In this document: positions 46,901 through 57,912 of the stretch, one piece after another | Numbering within the stretch: the stretch's first letter is position 1 | Layout: every line of letters starts with the position of its first letter | NCBI GenBank assembly: GCA_017506865.1 | Contig: JAFCMP010000036.1 | Location: 62,001-126,000 of the forward strand | Source: Tribonema minus | Taxonomy: Eukaryota; Sar; Xanthophyceae; Tribonematales; Tribonemataceae | Length of the DNA stretch: 64,000 nt | Reading direction: 5' to 3' | Position numbers and translations under genes: made by a program | Notes under the pieces: generated by a model | Databases searched by the model: none | What the model saw: the letters and a program-made list of their open reading frames with translations, nothing else | What the model was told of the DNA's origin: nothing

Positions 46901-48189
46901 GGGCCGCATCATCGTCAGATGCAGGCCTACCAGGTTGTCCTCACCTTTCATGCGTTTCACAAGCCCGTGCGCAGTCTGCCAGCTCCCACCACTGAAGCAA
47001 CGCACCCTGCAGCGCAACTTTCATTGCTCAAATCGAGCCCCACGGCTACGCTCCCCGCTGCCGCGGCAAGTCAACGCGATGTGACATCGCTCTCAACACA
47101 TTCCTCTGGACCAGGTGCCATGTTTCGGCACATGCGCGCATCACAGCATCGCTCTGCTCGCTGCTGCGGCGCGCACTTCCGCTCGCCGCGCTGCGCGTCG
47201 TCGGCTCCTACGCGGCCGTGCAGACGCGCACCGGGCAGCGCATGGAGATAGTGCTGAGCGCTGCCGGCGATGATGATGCTCAGTGGCATGAGTTGGACTT
47301 CCGGTGCAAGGGCAGCAGCGTCAGCGGGCCCCCTCTCCTTGCGACGGTTTATCCAAGAAGGCTATGCTGGGCAATGGAGCAGGCTGCATATGAGGCAAGT
47401 TCGCGTTTGTGTAGTGGTGCTCAGTGATCTCGATCAGACGGTCATGCGCCATGTGTCAAGATGTAGGGGAGGTTGCCACCGTGTGCATTCGTGCATGACA
47501 CGCACTGTTTTTGTTTGTTTGACAGACACGCACTCACTGCAAAATGAAGCAGCAGCACCGGCATCGCATGTGCTCACTGTGAGATTTAACCAGCAATTCT
47601 GCATCTGATGCTGCCGCAGTGCTTAAGCCATCTGGCAGTAGCAACCAAATTATGTTACTTCATACTGCTTGTTGCTTCATTGACATTTATGCTTTTATTG
47701 ATACACCTCTGCCAGAGATGTGGTCCGATACTTACTCCTCCGACGCGCAGCCACTGGCAGAGGCACAGTATACTATGTAGGTACCTTCTGGGCCCCAGAG
47801 AGACTAACGGGAGCAACAGTACTCACCAGTGCCCCCCCTGACGTCTCTCCACACTGTCGCAGAGCTACTCTGCCCACCCCTGGCTGGTGCACCTCGCGGC
47901 CAAGCTGCTGGACCCCGCGCAGAAGGGGGTGGCGCGCGCGCTTGTCGTGTCGCGTCCCCCCAACAGCGAGCCGCCGCTGCCGCCGCTGCGCCGCGTCAAG
48001 GCTGACTTGTACCGCTACAGGTTCGTCGCGTCGGCGGCAGACGGCACGGAGCAGGCAGGGGGCGACGATGCTGGTGCCGTCAGCGAGGGCGGGGCGTGGG
48101 TGCGCGAGTACGCACGCCCGTACATGCCGCCGGTGACTGCAGGGTCCGCCGCCCTCGAGCGCTTCCTGGAGTTGCATGGGCTGGGGTGA
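43948..48189 (+). CDS. LMF1: Lipase maturation factor family protein (LMF1/LMF2)
   Basis: Multi-pass endoplasmic-reticulum protein; animal LMF1 helps dimeric lipases fold. Exons 43948-44321, 44632-45127, 45992-46156, 46919-47114, 47147-47394 and 47863-48189 agree in phase and give 601 aa (human LMF1 567). Exons 1-2 hold the membrane part with family marks such as VGLLYGLAFLAAL, SIVNLGQAWYGFGWDSALLE and the CWRD segment. Exons 5-6 hold the C-terminal domain: LRVVGSYAAVQTRTGQRMEI, a WHELDFRCK strand, ATVYPRRLCWAMEQAAYE, PWLVHLAAKLL, YRYRF and the PYMPP segment. Intron 5 begins GCAAGT (GC-AG), and intron 4 would be only 32 bases if both splice sites are right, so that junction needs checking. 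Exon 2 would otherwise read to a TAG at 45208, giving a truncated protein. Confidence 0.88.
45764..45942 (+). repeat. Three direct repeats in LMF intron 2
   Basis: A unit like CTCGCGAGTGGCGCCAGTCA plus CTCACCTGCAGTCA occurs at about 45769, 45807 and 45909, with a few substitutions. The third copy is just upstream of the exon 3 acceptor region. Confidence 0.75.
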
Positions 48190-49416
48190 TGGCGGATGCT
48201 CAACGGCTGCAGCACAACGAGCAGCTGCTGCAGCAAGTTCAGCACAAGGGCACCGGCAGGAGCAGCTGCAGCACGCCTCAATGCAGTTGTACACGCGAGC
48301 GCCCCCCCATCAGGGTCTTCTTTGAGTAGCAGCGGTGCCAGTGGCTGAAGTGAATGCGAGCGCGGCATTACTCGCAGCGGCATGCGGTGGCCCTGCACGA
48401 AACAGAGAGTGTCAACGCGCTGCAGCCCAAGACATCAACAGAGTCGGCGCAGGTGCACTGGCGACCTGTGAAGTGCCGACATGCACGTCCACATGCTTGC
48501 AAGGTTGAGAAGAATGCGATTCATGCCCCTGCGGTGCGCATTACAGGCATCAGGCGGCGGCGGCCGAGTGAGGTTCTACATGGGTCTGGTGCACGGCAAC
48601 AATGGGCACTCTGCAGCTGTACACAACACTTTTTGCACGATCAGCCACTGTTGAGGGACAGCATTCGCCCAAAGTGCTGACGCTTGATGTGCTGGCTTGG
48701 AATGCATGCATACCTTCTGTTCTCTGTATTCAAAAGCACATGCTCTGCTGTGTGTTAGCTTGTGCGCGCGCGCATGTTGTCGACACAGGTACGATACTGT
48801 ACCGAGGTGCGTTGCATAGCATGGGGCGCACATGCTCTGTGAGTGGGATTGAAGGTGAAGTTGGTTCAAACATAGTGTACACGACGTTGTGCGTCAACTC
48901 CAAACATAGCTCAGCAGCCGTTCGATGGTGTTTTTGGAAAGTGCTGATTTTCCAGCAGCCTTCAGCTGGCACATAGCTCTGAGCAGAGACCAGCTATGGA
49001 GTTCTGCCTGCTTATACTCGGTGCTGCTGCTGCTGTTCTGCTGCAAATCGGAGCTTCAAGTTGCCGGATTCCGCGGGTCAGTTTGGATAAGTAGTTCGAT
49101 CGGAGGCACCAACGTCTCTGCTGCAACTCGGAGCTTCAAGTTGCCGGATTCCGCGGGTCAGTTTGGATAAGTAGTTCGATCGGAGGCACCAACGTCCCTG
49201 TCAGAGCTTCGTGCTCGCATGCTGAAGCATACGATGTGGACAGGACGGCTGCTTGATGCGCATGTGCTCCCAGCTGAGAGCGAGGGTCACACAAGGTAGG
49301 TAGGTAGGTATACTTAGGTGAGGGTTCCCACAGTACAGTAGTCAAGTTAGGTCAGTAGTTAGGTCAGAGCAGATCGCATGCTGCACGCGGGGGATGCTCT
49401 CTCTAGCTGAGCGGCC
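48190..49416. other. Intergenic region upstream of the multi-PHD gene
   Basis: About 1.2 kb without a recognisable exon. It contains an 80-base tandem duplication (listed separately), a GTAG tetranucleotide run near 49296, and should hold the promoter of the multi-PHD gene. Confidence 0.5.
49037..49197 (+). repeat. 80-base tandem duplication
   Basis: Two adjacent copies (49037-49117 and 49118-49197) of a unit containing GAGCTTCAAGTTGCCGGATT and AAGTAGTTCGATCGGAGGCA are identical except for about two positions at their edges. This is the least diverged repeat in the window, so it arose recently. Confidence 0.92.
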
Positions 49417-52400
49417 ATGATTGAGTGCCCCAACCCTCCTCTGGGGGATGCGAATAGAAAGGCCAGCCGGCCTCCCAAGGCCCAGCCATTTGAGGAGAGT
49501 GCAGATCCAGGTTCAGTCGACACAAAGCAGCAAGCTATGACACCGCCGCCACTCGCAGCAGCACTGCAGGGCTGGCGGGGTGCTGGCGCTGACGGCCTGG
49601 CTCCACGTCCTGCTGAGAGCGACGACCACAAGTCGCCACTGAAGGCTGCCCCATCAGAAACATCCACAACAGCAACACAAGCGGGGACGACTGCTTCTCC
49701 TCCACCTGACGCTGCCATGAAGCAAGAGCAGAAGACAGAGCAGGCTGCTGATGCTGCGGAGCCGCGTTTGTTGGCTGCGGACGAAGCCATGCGGGCAGAG
49801 ATCGTGTCTGTGTACGGGCACCACATCTGGCCATCTGTGGACAAGGTAAGCGATGTATGCATGACCTCGGGAGGCTCGCCAGCACTGCCGTGACGGCGAC
49901 TGTGCTCCGAACATGGCTGTCTTGCTGCCTTCTGCTGCAGGGCGTTGAGCGTGTGCGTGCTGGTTGGTGCACCGCCTCGAATCATGTTCTATTTGTGCAG
50001 GCGCCGGCGTGCAGGCTTTTCGCATTGAGTTGCTGGCGTGCTGCTTCTGTTGCAGATGTACTTCGGACGCGCAGATGTGGAGCAGGCTCGCAAGCTGCTG
50101 TGCGGCACGCAGGCCGAGGGTGAAGTTGACCCTGTGTACCTCGTGCCCCCGCTCGGGACCCGTCCCGCGCCCCCGGGACCGGTGTCCGTCGCCCGCTGCA
50201 CATTCAGCTGCACCATCGACAACCTCAGCGAGAACGCGATCTACCATAGAGCTCTGCCACCGCGGCGCGCCACGTTGATCGGCGCAGCGGCATCCCAGGC
50301 GCTCGACCCCAACGTGAAGCAGCTGCGCAACAACAGGGGGGGCGCCAGCCACGCGCCGCTCACGCTGCGGCTGCACGCGGACAGCGGCGCCATCACCGGC
50401 ACGACCGACGCGGCGCTGCCGCCCGGCGCTGCCGCCTGCACGCAGCTGCTGAAATGGTGGATAGATGCGGCGCCGCCGCCGTCCGCCGCTGCGGCGCCGA
50501 AGCGGAAGCGCGGCCGGCCCCCCAGCGGCACCCTCGACGCGGCGGCCCAGGCAGCGGCGGCGGCGGCGGCGGATGCGTCGGAAGGCTCGCTGCTGCACGA
50601 GCTGCGCTCGGTGCAGAGGGAGCTGCAGCAGCTGGAGGCCAGCAATGCGCACATGGCGCGGGGCCTGCTGGCCTGCGTTGAGCGGGAGGCCGCAGAAGAA
50701 GCCGATGCCGCGGCGCGCACTGCAGACCAGCGCAGGGCGCAGGTGCGTGCGCGCGGTGAAACAGTCTCGCATACAACGCTGTCGGGAATTGTGTTGTGCG
50801 AAGCGTGTGATGCACGCAGGGAGTCAGGGAGAGCGCGTCAATGTTCCCTGTAGCCATGCGGTGGTGCCATGCATGGCCCCTGCGTGTGTTGATGTACAAG
50901 CCACGCTGCAGCGCTTGTGCACGCTTGCATCGTTTATTGTTTCTGATTGCCATCCCAGCAAAGAAGCTCTACACTCTCCGAGCTGCTGGTTTCTAGCGAA
51001 AGCGGGACCACGCTGTCGCTGGTGACGACCGCATCTGTCCCCTGCACATTCAATGGGCCACCACATCTGCTCCGTGCAGCTGCGGAGCGCTCTGACTATA
51101 CTGCGGTTCCATGAAGCCCTCAGGCTGCCAACTATTCACCAGTGCTTCTGTGTCCCCTTGCTACTCCCCTACACGCACGCGCGCAGGCAGCGGCGATGGC
51201 GATCTGGTCCGTGCGCATGGAGTCGCTGCGGCGCGAGCGCGAGCTGCAGGCGGCGCAGGTTGAGGAGGACGCGGACGCCGTGTGCTGCGTGTGCGACGCG
51301 GGCGACACGGCGCGCCGCGACACGATCGTCTTCTGCGACCGCTGCGACCTCGCCGTCCACGTCTCGTGCTACCGCATCGCAGGCGCGCTGCCGGAGGGCG
51401 CGTGGTACTGCCGCCCGTGCGACGCGCACATCGCCGCCGGCGGCGCCGCGAGCCGCTGCCCGCAGCCGAACCGCGGCCCGCACGACATTACGTGCGCGCT
51501 GTGCCCCGCGCGCGGCGGCGCGTTTGCGCCCGCGGACACGCCCGCCGACGCCGCCGCCGCGTCGAGCGTCAACGGAGGGGACGGCAGCTGCGGCGGCGAG
51601 GACTCGATGGACGTCGCGGAGTCGCAGGGCGGCGACGGCAGCGTATACGGCGGCGGCGGCGGCGGCAGCGCGGGCGGCGGCAGCAGGGACGCGCCGCGCT
51701 ACGGCACGGACCACGGCTGGGTGCACGTCGCGTGCGCGCGCTGGCTCGCGTCGCAGAACCCGGAGGTGACGGAGACGCCGGGCGGCGAGGTCTCGTGCGC
51801 GGCGTTCGTGGCGGGGCTGCGGCTCGCGCGCGCGGCCGGCGGCGGCGAGCGCTGCGGCTTCTGCGAGGCGCGCGACGGCGCCCTGCTGCGCTGCGTCGAG
51901 CCGGGCTGCGAGTCGCGCTTCCATGTGCCGTGTGCGCGCGCGCACGCGGAGACGTACATGGAGTCTGCGCGCTCGTGCGAGGAGACGGGCCAGTGGCGCG
52001 TGTACTGCCCGCGCCACAGCGCCGCGCACCTCGAGTCCGCGCGCGCGGAGGCGGAGCAAGCGGAGGCGGCGCGCTCTGAGAGCCTGGCGGTCGCCAGCGG
52101 CGGCGCTGCTGCCGCTGCAGCGGCAGCTGAGGGCGGCGCCGGCGGCACGGGCGGCAAGCTACCAAACCGGACGGCCCTCAAGAAGAACACCGTCAGCAAA
52201 AAGATTCCATCCGGCGGGCGGGGGGGCGGGGCTGGAGGCAATGGCGGCGGTGGCAGAGGCGCCAGGGCTCCGCCGCCGCCGCCGCCACAGCCACCGGCCA
52301 TCGCAAATGGGGGCCACGCGGCGCCGCTGAGGTGCAGCGCATGCGACGCCGCCGGCGGCCCCGGCGTGCCGCTCGTGCCGTGCTCCGCTAGCACGCGCGG

Positions 52401-55400
52401 GCGGCCGTACGGTTCGGCCGCGAGCGAGCGCGTCGCCAGGGCGTTCGACCTGACGCGCCTCGCGCCGCGCTCGCGCAGCCGCGACGACACGCGGCCCGTG
52501 CGCAGCAAGGTGCGCCCCGGCGGCGTCGCGGGGCTGAGCTGCGGCTGCGTGTTCTGCGACGCGTGCACGCTCGCGCACGGCAAGAAGGCGAGCCGCTTCT
52601 GGGTGGTGCCGCGCGACGCCGCGACCGCGCGCAGCGCCAACGGCCCCACGGGCTACTGGTCGTGCTTTGCGTGCCAGCGGTGCGCGTGCGCCACGTGCCA
52701 GCAGCTGCCGCCGGTGAGTGGAGGCGGCGCGCTGCCGCGCGCGCGCGCGCTGCGCGTGATTTTGTGTGCAGGGCGCTGGTGATAAGGGTGAAGCGGATGT
52801 GCAGCCGCAGCAGCCGACTTTGAAGCATGATGCGCGCGATGCTTGCTGGATTAGCAGCTGCTGGTAGCAGGCTGTCTTGCTGGTAGCTGCATGGAGCGGT
52901 GTCGACCCATGGACACATTGCAGATACATCATCGAAACATCGATGGTCACGGTGCGATGCGTCATAGAGATAAGCACGGCCCCTAGTGACCTCGATGCTT
53001 CAGCTGCCTGCCCGAATGCACATGCCTTCACCGAGCGCCTGCTTCAGATTTGTGAGGCGCAAGCCATCGAGCTGACCGCCTGTCAACTCCGGCCTGGGAC
53101 GGCGACGCTGCTTCGGCGCATCTGACAGTGTGCAGTGCAATGCGGCTGTCGCATGCACAAGTTTGCACGCGCAGCTCTCCATGTCCTTGCAATAATCACA
53201 TAAATGCTGTTGTGTGTGTGTATACTCACTGCAGACGACTGCTGTGGGATCCAAGCGCGCCGGCGGCGGCGACCGCGACGGCGGCGACGGCAGCGGCGGC
53301 GAGGCGCGTGGACCGAAGCGGCAGCGCGGCGGCAGGCCGAGCGGCGCAGGCGGTCGGGGCCGCGGTCGTGGCGGCGCTGCGCGCGGCGGCAACGGCACGC
53401 CCATGAACGGCGGCGGCGGCAGCGGCGGCGCGCAGAGCGGCAGCGGCAGAGGCGGCGCGGCGCGATCCGCGCATGCTGTGGAAGCATCTGCAGGCGGGCT
53501 GCAGGAGACGGCTGGCGCAGGCGGTGCTGAGGGCGCAAGTAGGAAGAGGCCCGCGTCCGCAGCACAGGCGGAGAGCCAGGCACCAAGCAAGCGCGGTGGC
53601 GGTGGCGGCGGCGGCGGCGGCGGCGGCAGCGGCGGCAGCGGCGGCGGCGGTGGCGATGGCGGTGGCGGTGGCGAGAGTGGCAGTCAGCGACCAAAGGGGG
53701 GGCAGCCGCCAAGCGCTGCGGAACGGGGCGGCGCGCAGGCGCCAACGCCATCCGCGTCTGGAAGTAACCACCCCATGGTGCTGGCGAACAACACGTATCT
53801 CAACGGGCTTCTCTGCCAGGTGGGTAGGGCGGCTGCGGCGGCTGTAGCGGCGTGGGTGTGAAGGCGGCGTTTGCGCGCACACGAGTAATGAGGACAGCTT
53901 TGACAACCATGGCGTGTGAGATCCGCTTCTGTCGCCGCCGCCGCTGCTGCTGCTGCTGCTGATCTGCTTGGATCCACGTGTCAGAGGCATGCACTTGATG
54001 GCAGTGCTCATCACTGAGCCATGAGCAATTCTGATCGAATCTCTTCGACTACAGCAATGCAACCCACGTTGGTGACCAAGGCTGTAGCATATCTACCAGG
54101 TAGCGTGCGCGCGGTTTGCAGAGGCAACGCATCCAGGCATCCAGGTCTGGTCAGAAGCACTGCAGTACAGCACTCAGCAGCAGCAGCAGCAGCAGTAGCA
54201 GCAGCAGCGGCACTCGTGTTCCAGCTGCGCTTTTCGGGGACCTTGCGAGACCTCATATGGTGGTTCGTCCCAGACATTACTACCCAAAGACGAGTTGCCT
54301 AGACCTTTCAATATGGTGCTGAGCGCTGTAGGCAACATTGGACATTTTAGAAAATAGTGGCTGACCCAAATAGTTGTTCATCACATCTACAAGCCAGATG
54401 CGAGCAGGTGCAGTGGTTGCAGTTGTTGGAAGCAAGGCGATGCAGAAGTTGGACCCTGCAAGGTTGGTAGCGATGACAATGCTCTGACAGCACAACCGCA
54501 CATGGGTGGGTAGGTATGCTGACGCTAACCCTAAGCTAACCCCAAGTACTGGCCATGTGCCAGACGCTTTACCCTGTGCCATACTTGGTCACATGCGACG
54601 GCGGCGGCTGGGCAACTTGTAGCATCTCCTAGTATGGTACTCACAACTGACGGCACAAGCTCCGGGTCATGTTGACATTTGGTGCTGCCCAGGCGGCGGG
54701 GTGTCAGAGACTGTACCCCATTGGTGTACTGTCTCTGTACTGTACTCTTTTTGTATGTGTACTGTCTTGAATGGAGCGTGCCTTTTGAACTTGATGTTTA
54801 GGCGCAGATACGCTCGCACACGGCACATCCAGTTTCACTTCATACTTTAGCAAGCCATGGCCTCCATCGCGACAGCGCGGCCACTGCAAACTTCGAGCAT
54901 CTCTAGTGTCGCGATGGCTGCAGCGCGTCCCACGAGCCCCTCCATGTCAGGCGCATGTCGGTACATGTAACAGGTGCCATGCAATACTCTGAACCAGGGA
55001 CTCACCACTTGACTGACTTCTGAGTACACTTGAACTTGCCTCAGTGAAGGTGAACCCTCCCACGCCCCGCACCTGGATCTGTGTTGTCACGCGCGGGTTA
55101 GCTCAATCCGGTGCCCTCAGTCGCTTATGCCTCTGCGGCAGCTGCGCTCGTGAGGCACCCCAGTGCCGCTTCCGGGCACAGTTTCCACGTGCCATTGATA
55201 GCAGTGCCATCGCTAGAAGCGGCACTCCAATATCATGTGCTCTCTGCCGCTCGTTGCCTCTATAATTGCATGCGGTACAGCATCACGTCGCAGCTCCAAC
55301 AGGCTCCTTGTGCCATCAACATGGGGCGCTTGTGGTGTTGAAGCACATCCCCATATTCGCACAAATGTGTATGCCTGGAAGTTGCGGTCGCCTGTGCAAT

Positions 55401-57912
55401 GTCAATGGAATTCCGTACCATGCGCATTGACAACGCCCGCCGCATACTGTCCCCGGCGCAGGTGCGCGTCCAGCGTTGTGCGTGACGGGTGACACTCCAC
55501 CCCAACTTCAAGCCGTGACGCCGCGCGCAGGCGCCGCGACCAGCGCTTGCCAACTCCTGCCTTCCGCACTCAACACGGGCACCGTCGGCACCTATCTCAC
55601 GTCACCAGTGGCTCGAGCATCGCTCACAGCCCCCCCCCCCCCCCTAACGTCCCCCTGCCGCAGGTGTGCGGAGGCCCCTCCACGCTCGGCCTCTGGTCGT
55701 GCGGAGCGCTGTCGCGCGCGGACCTCGGCAGCGGCGCCCCCCTCGAGCCCCCCTGCCCGTGGCGCTGCGTCGCGCACTGGAAGTGCTACAACAACGCACG
55801 CGCGCCGCCGCCGCCGCCCGCGGCCGGGCGCCGCCTCGAGTTCAAGTGCGACGCGTGCCTCGCGGCGCGGCCGCCGGCGGCGCTCGCGCCTTGCGCCATC
55901 TGCCCGTGCCCTGGCGGCGCGCTCAAGGCCGCATTTGGCAACCAGGGGCTCGGCGGTGGGGACGCGTGGGTGCACGCGGCGTGCGCCAAGTGGACGCCGG
56001 AGCTTGCTTACAGGGACCGGCGGTGCGCGCAGGTGCGGCGCCGCGCGCGGGGGAGGGCGATATGGGGAGGGGATTGTGAAGGCAGTCGCGGGGGAGGGGG
56101 GTATGGGGAGGGGATTGTGAAGGCAGCCGTTGCAGGTTGCGTGCACGGTGCGCTGCTGCCGCGCGCGCAGCGGCAGCTGCGCGTCGTCGGCCAGCGCTCG
56201 CGCCGTGACGAGCAGCGACAGCGCGGCCAACACCTGATCGCGCAGCGGCGGTGCAGAGGCAGCTGTGCGGCAAGAGGGGCATAGTAGTAGGCCAGATGCA
56301 ACATCACTGCACACGTGCGCTTTCGGAATTGTGCGCAGCAGCACCGCGCCTTTTGCTCTGCAGATGCTCTTGCTTACATAGCTACGATGCCATGTTCATG
56401 GCACCAAAGCTCCCCGTGACGCACCATGCATCGACAGCGCTCCCGCATAGCGCAGGCTCGGATCGCCCAGCACAAATCGCTGCCGCGGTCTCTGATGCGC
56501 CCACGCAGCTGCGCTCACACTTCTCTCCGTATCGTGCGCGCGCACAGGGCGTAGACCTCGCCACGCTCACGGAGGAGCGGCGCGCGCTGCGCTGCTGCCT
56601 CTGCAACGGCCACTGCGCGATCCCGTGCTCGCACACGCGCGGCGCGCGCCAGTGCGGCGTCTTCGCGCACGCCACGTGCGCGCGGCAGGCGGGCCTGCAC
56701 ATGGCGGCTGTGCGCCGCGCCGGCGGCGGCGGCGTCACTCAGTACCAGCGCGTGCTGCTCTGCCCGGAGCATCGCCCCGCAACGAGCCGCCTGGCGGCGC
56801 GTCTGCGCGCTCTGTGCGCGCCGTGCGCGCAGCATGGCGCGGCAGCAGCGGTGGCAGCGGCGGTGGCGGCGATGCGCAGCGGCGGCGACGCCGACGCCGG
56901 CAAGTGGTCCGCGGCGCTCTTGCAGCTCATGTGGTGCTGGCGCACGGCGGAGTATGAGGTGGTATCAAGCGCGGACCATGGCGGCAGCGGCAGCGGTGGC
57001 GGCGGTGGCGGCGGTGGCGGCGGTGGCGGCGCTGGACAGCAGGAGCTGCAGGATGCGCTGAGGGCACTCGCGCAACGCCTTCACGAGGTCGACAGCGGCG
57101 GCGGCGACGGCGGTGTGCCGCTCGACAAGGCGCTGGGTGAGCTGCTGAGAGCGCAGGCGTTCGGCCCGTTCAGTGTCGAGGAGATCGAGTACACCACGTT
57201 GCGCCTGCTGTTTGCGCACAGGCAGCTGAGCTGCGTGCTGCGCCCGCCGCACCCGCGGCTGCTGCTGCCCCCCAGCCCGCCGCCGCTGCTGCCCCCCAGC
57301 CCGCCGCCGCTGCTGCCCCCTAACCCGTCACAGCGGCCGGCCGCTGCGTCGGCGGCGGCGACAGCGCAAGGGCCGGCAGAGAGCAAGTCGCGGGGGGCAG
57401 CGGCTGCATCGCTGAAAGGGGTGAACGCGGCGGTTGCCACAGCAGCTGTCGCCGCGCACCTCGTGACGCACGCGAAGCTGAGCGCCGCCGGCAACGGCAG
57501 CAGCGGCGGCGGCGGCGTCAGCGGCGGCAGCGGTGGCAAGGACGGCAGCGCCTGGCCAGCGTGCAGCGCGGACAAGTGCGAGCACGCCGACGAGCGCGCG
57601 TGCGCCGCCGCCGACGGCGCCGCCGCCGCCGTGCGCTTCATGCTGCAGTGCTCGCGCTGCGACCGCTGGTACCACCCGTGGTGCCTCGGCTACACGCGCA
57701 GCGCGGCGCGCAACGCGTGGGCGCCGGCGACGCCGCGGTCCGGCGCGGTCGGCGGCGCGTCGCCGGAGCTCGTGCTCGACGCGCGCGGCCTTCCCCTCGG
57801 CGCCGTGCAGTGGTTCTGCACGCGCTGCTACCGCGCCGCGGGCGACATGGTGGTGGCGTTTGCGCACGCGGACGCGCTGGCGGCGGCGGCGGCGTTTGAG
57901 GGCGACGCGTAG
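49417..57912 (+). CDS. Large multi-PHD, AT-hook chromatin protein
   Basis: Predicted nuclear chromatin reader. Exons 49417-49845, 50056-50742, 51187-52713, 53235-53819, 55664-56032 and 56548-57912 all join in phase 0 and give 1653 aa. Exon 2 carries an AT-hook (KRKRGRPP). Exon 3 has a classic PHD finger at about 404-450 (CCVCDAG, FCDRCDLAVHVSC, WYCRPC). An extended PHD follows at about 478-647 (ITCALC, WVHVACARW, CGFCEARDGALLRC, HVPCARAH, YCPRHS). A further Cys-rich block begins at about 753. Exon 4 is a Gly-rich insert with a second AT-hook-like motif. Exons 5-6 form a second extended PHD at about 1151-1275, and a last PHD lies at about 1537-1630 (QCSRCDRWYHPWC, WFCTRC). PHD followed by extended PHD is the arrangement of JADE, BRPF and AF10 proteins, but the acetyltransferase-complex motifs of those families were not recognised. 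Confidence 0.82.
55631..55663 (+). repeat. Poly-C tract at the acceptor of multi-PHD exon 5
   Basis: A run of about 14 C bases followed by TAACGTCCCCCTGCCGCAG forms the acceptor at 55663. TAAC is a plausible branch point. Confidence 0.65.

Noticed and set aside
51169-52649. Long minus-strand open frames over the multi-PHD gene
   Set aside because: They mirror an exon with clear PHD and extended PHD motifs on the plus strand and show only Arg/Ala/Pro-rich sequence.
55085-55160. tRNA-like A-box (GGTTAGCTCAATCCGGT)
   Set aside because: No B-box of the GGTTCRANNCC type follows and no cloverleaf can be drawn.
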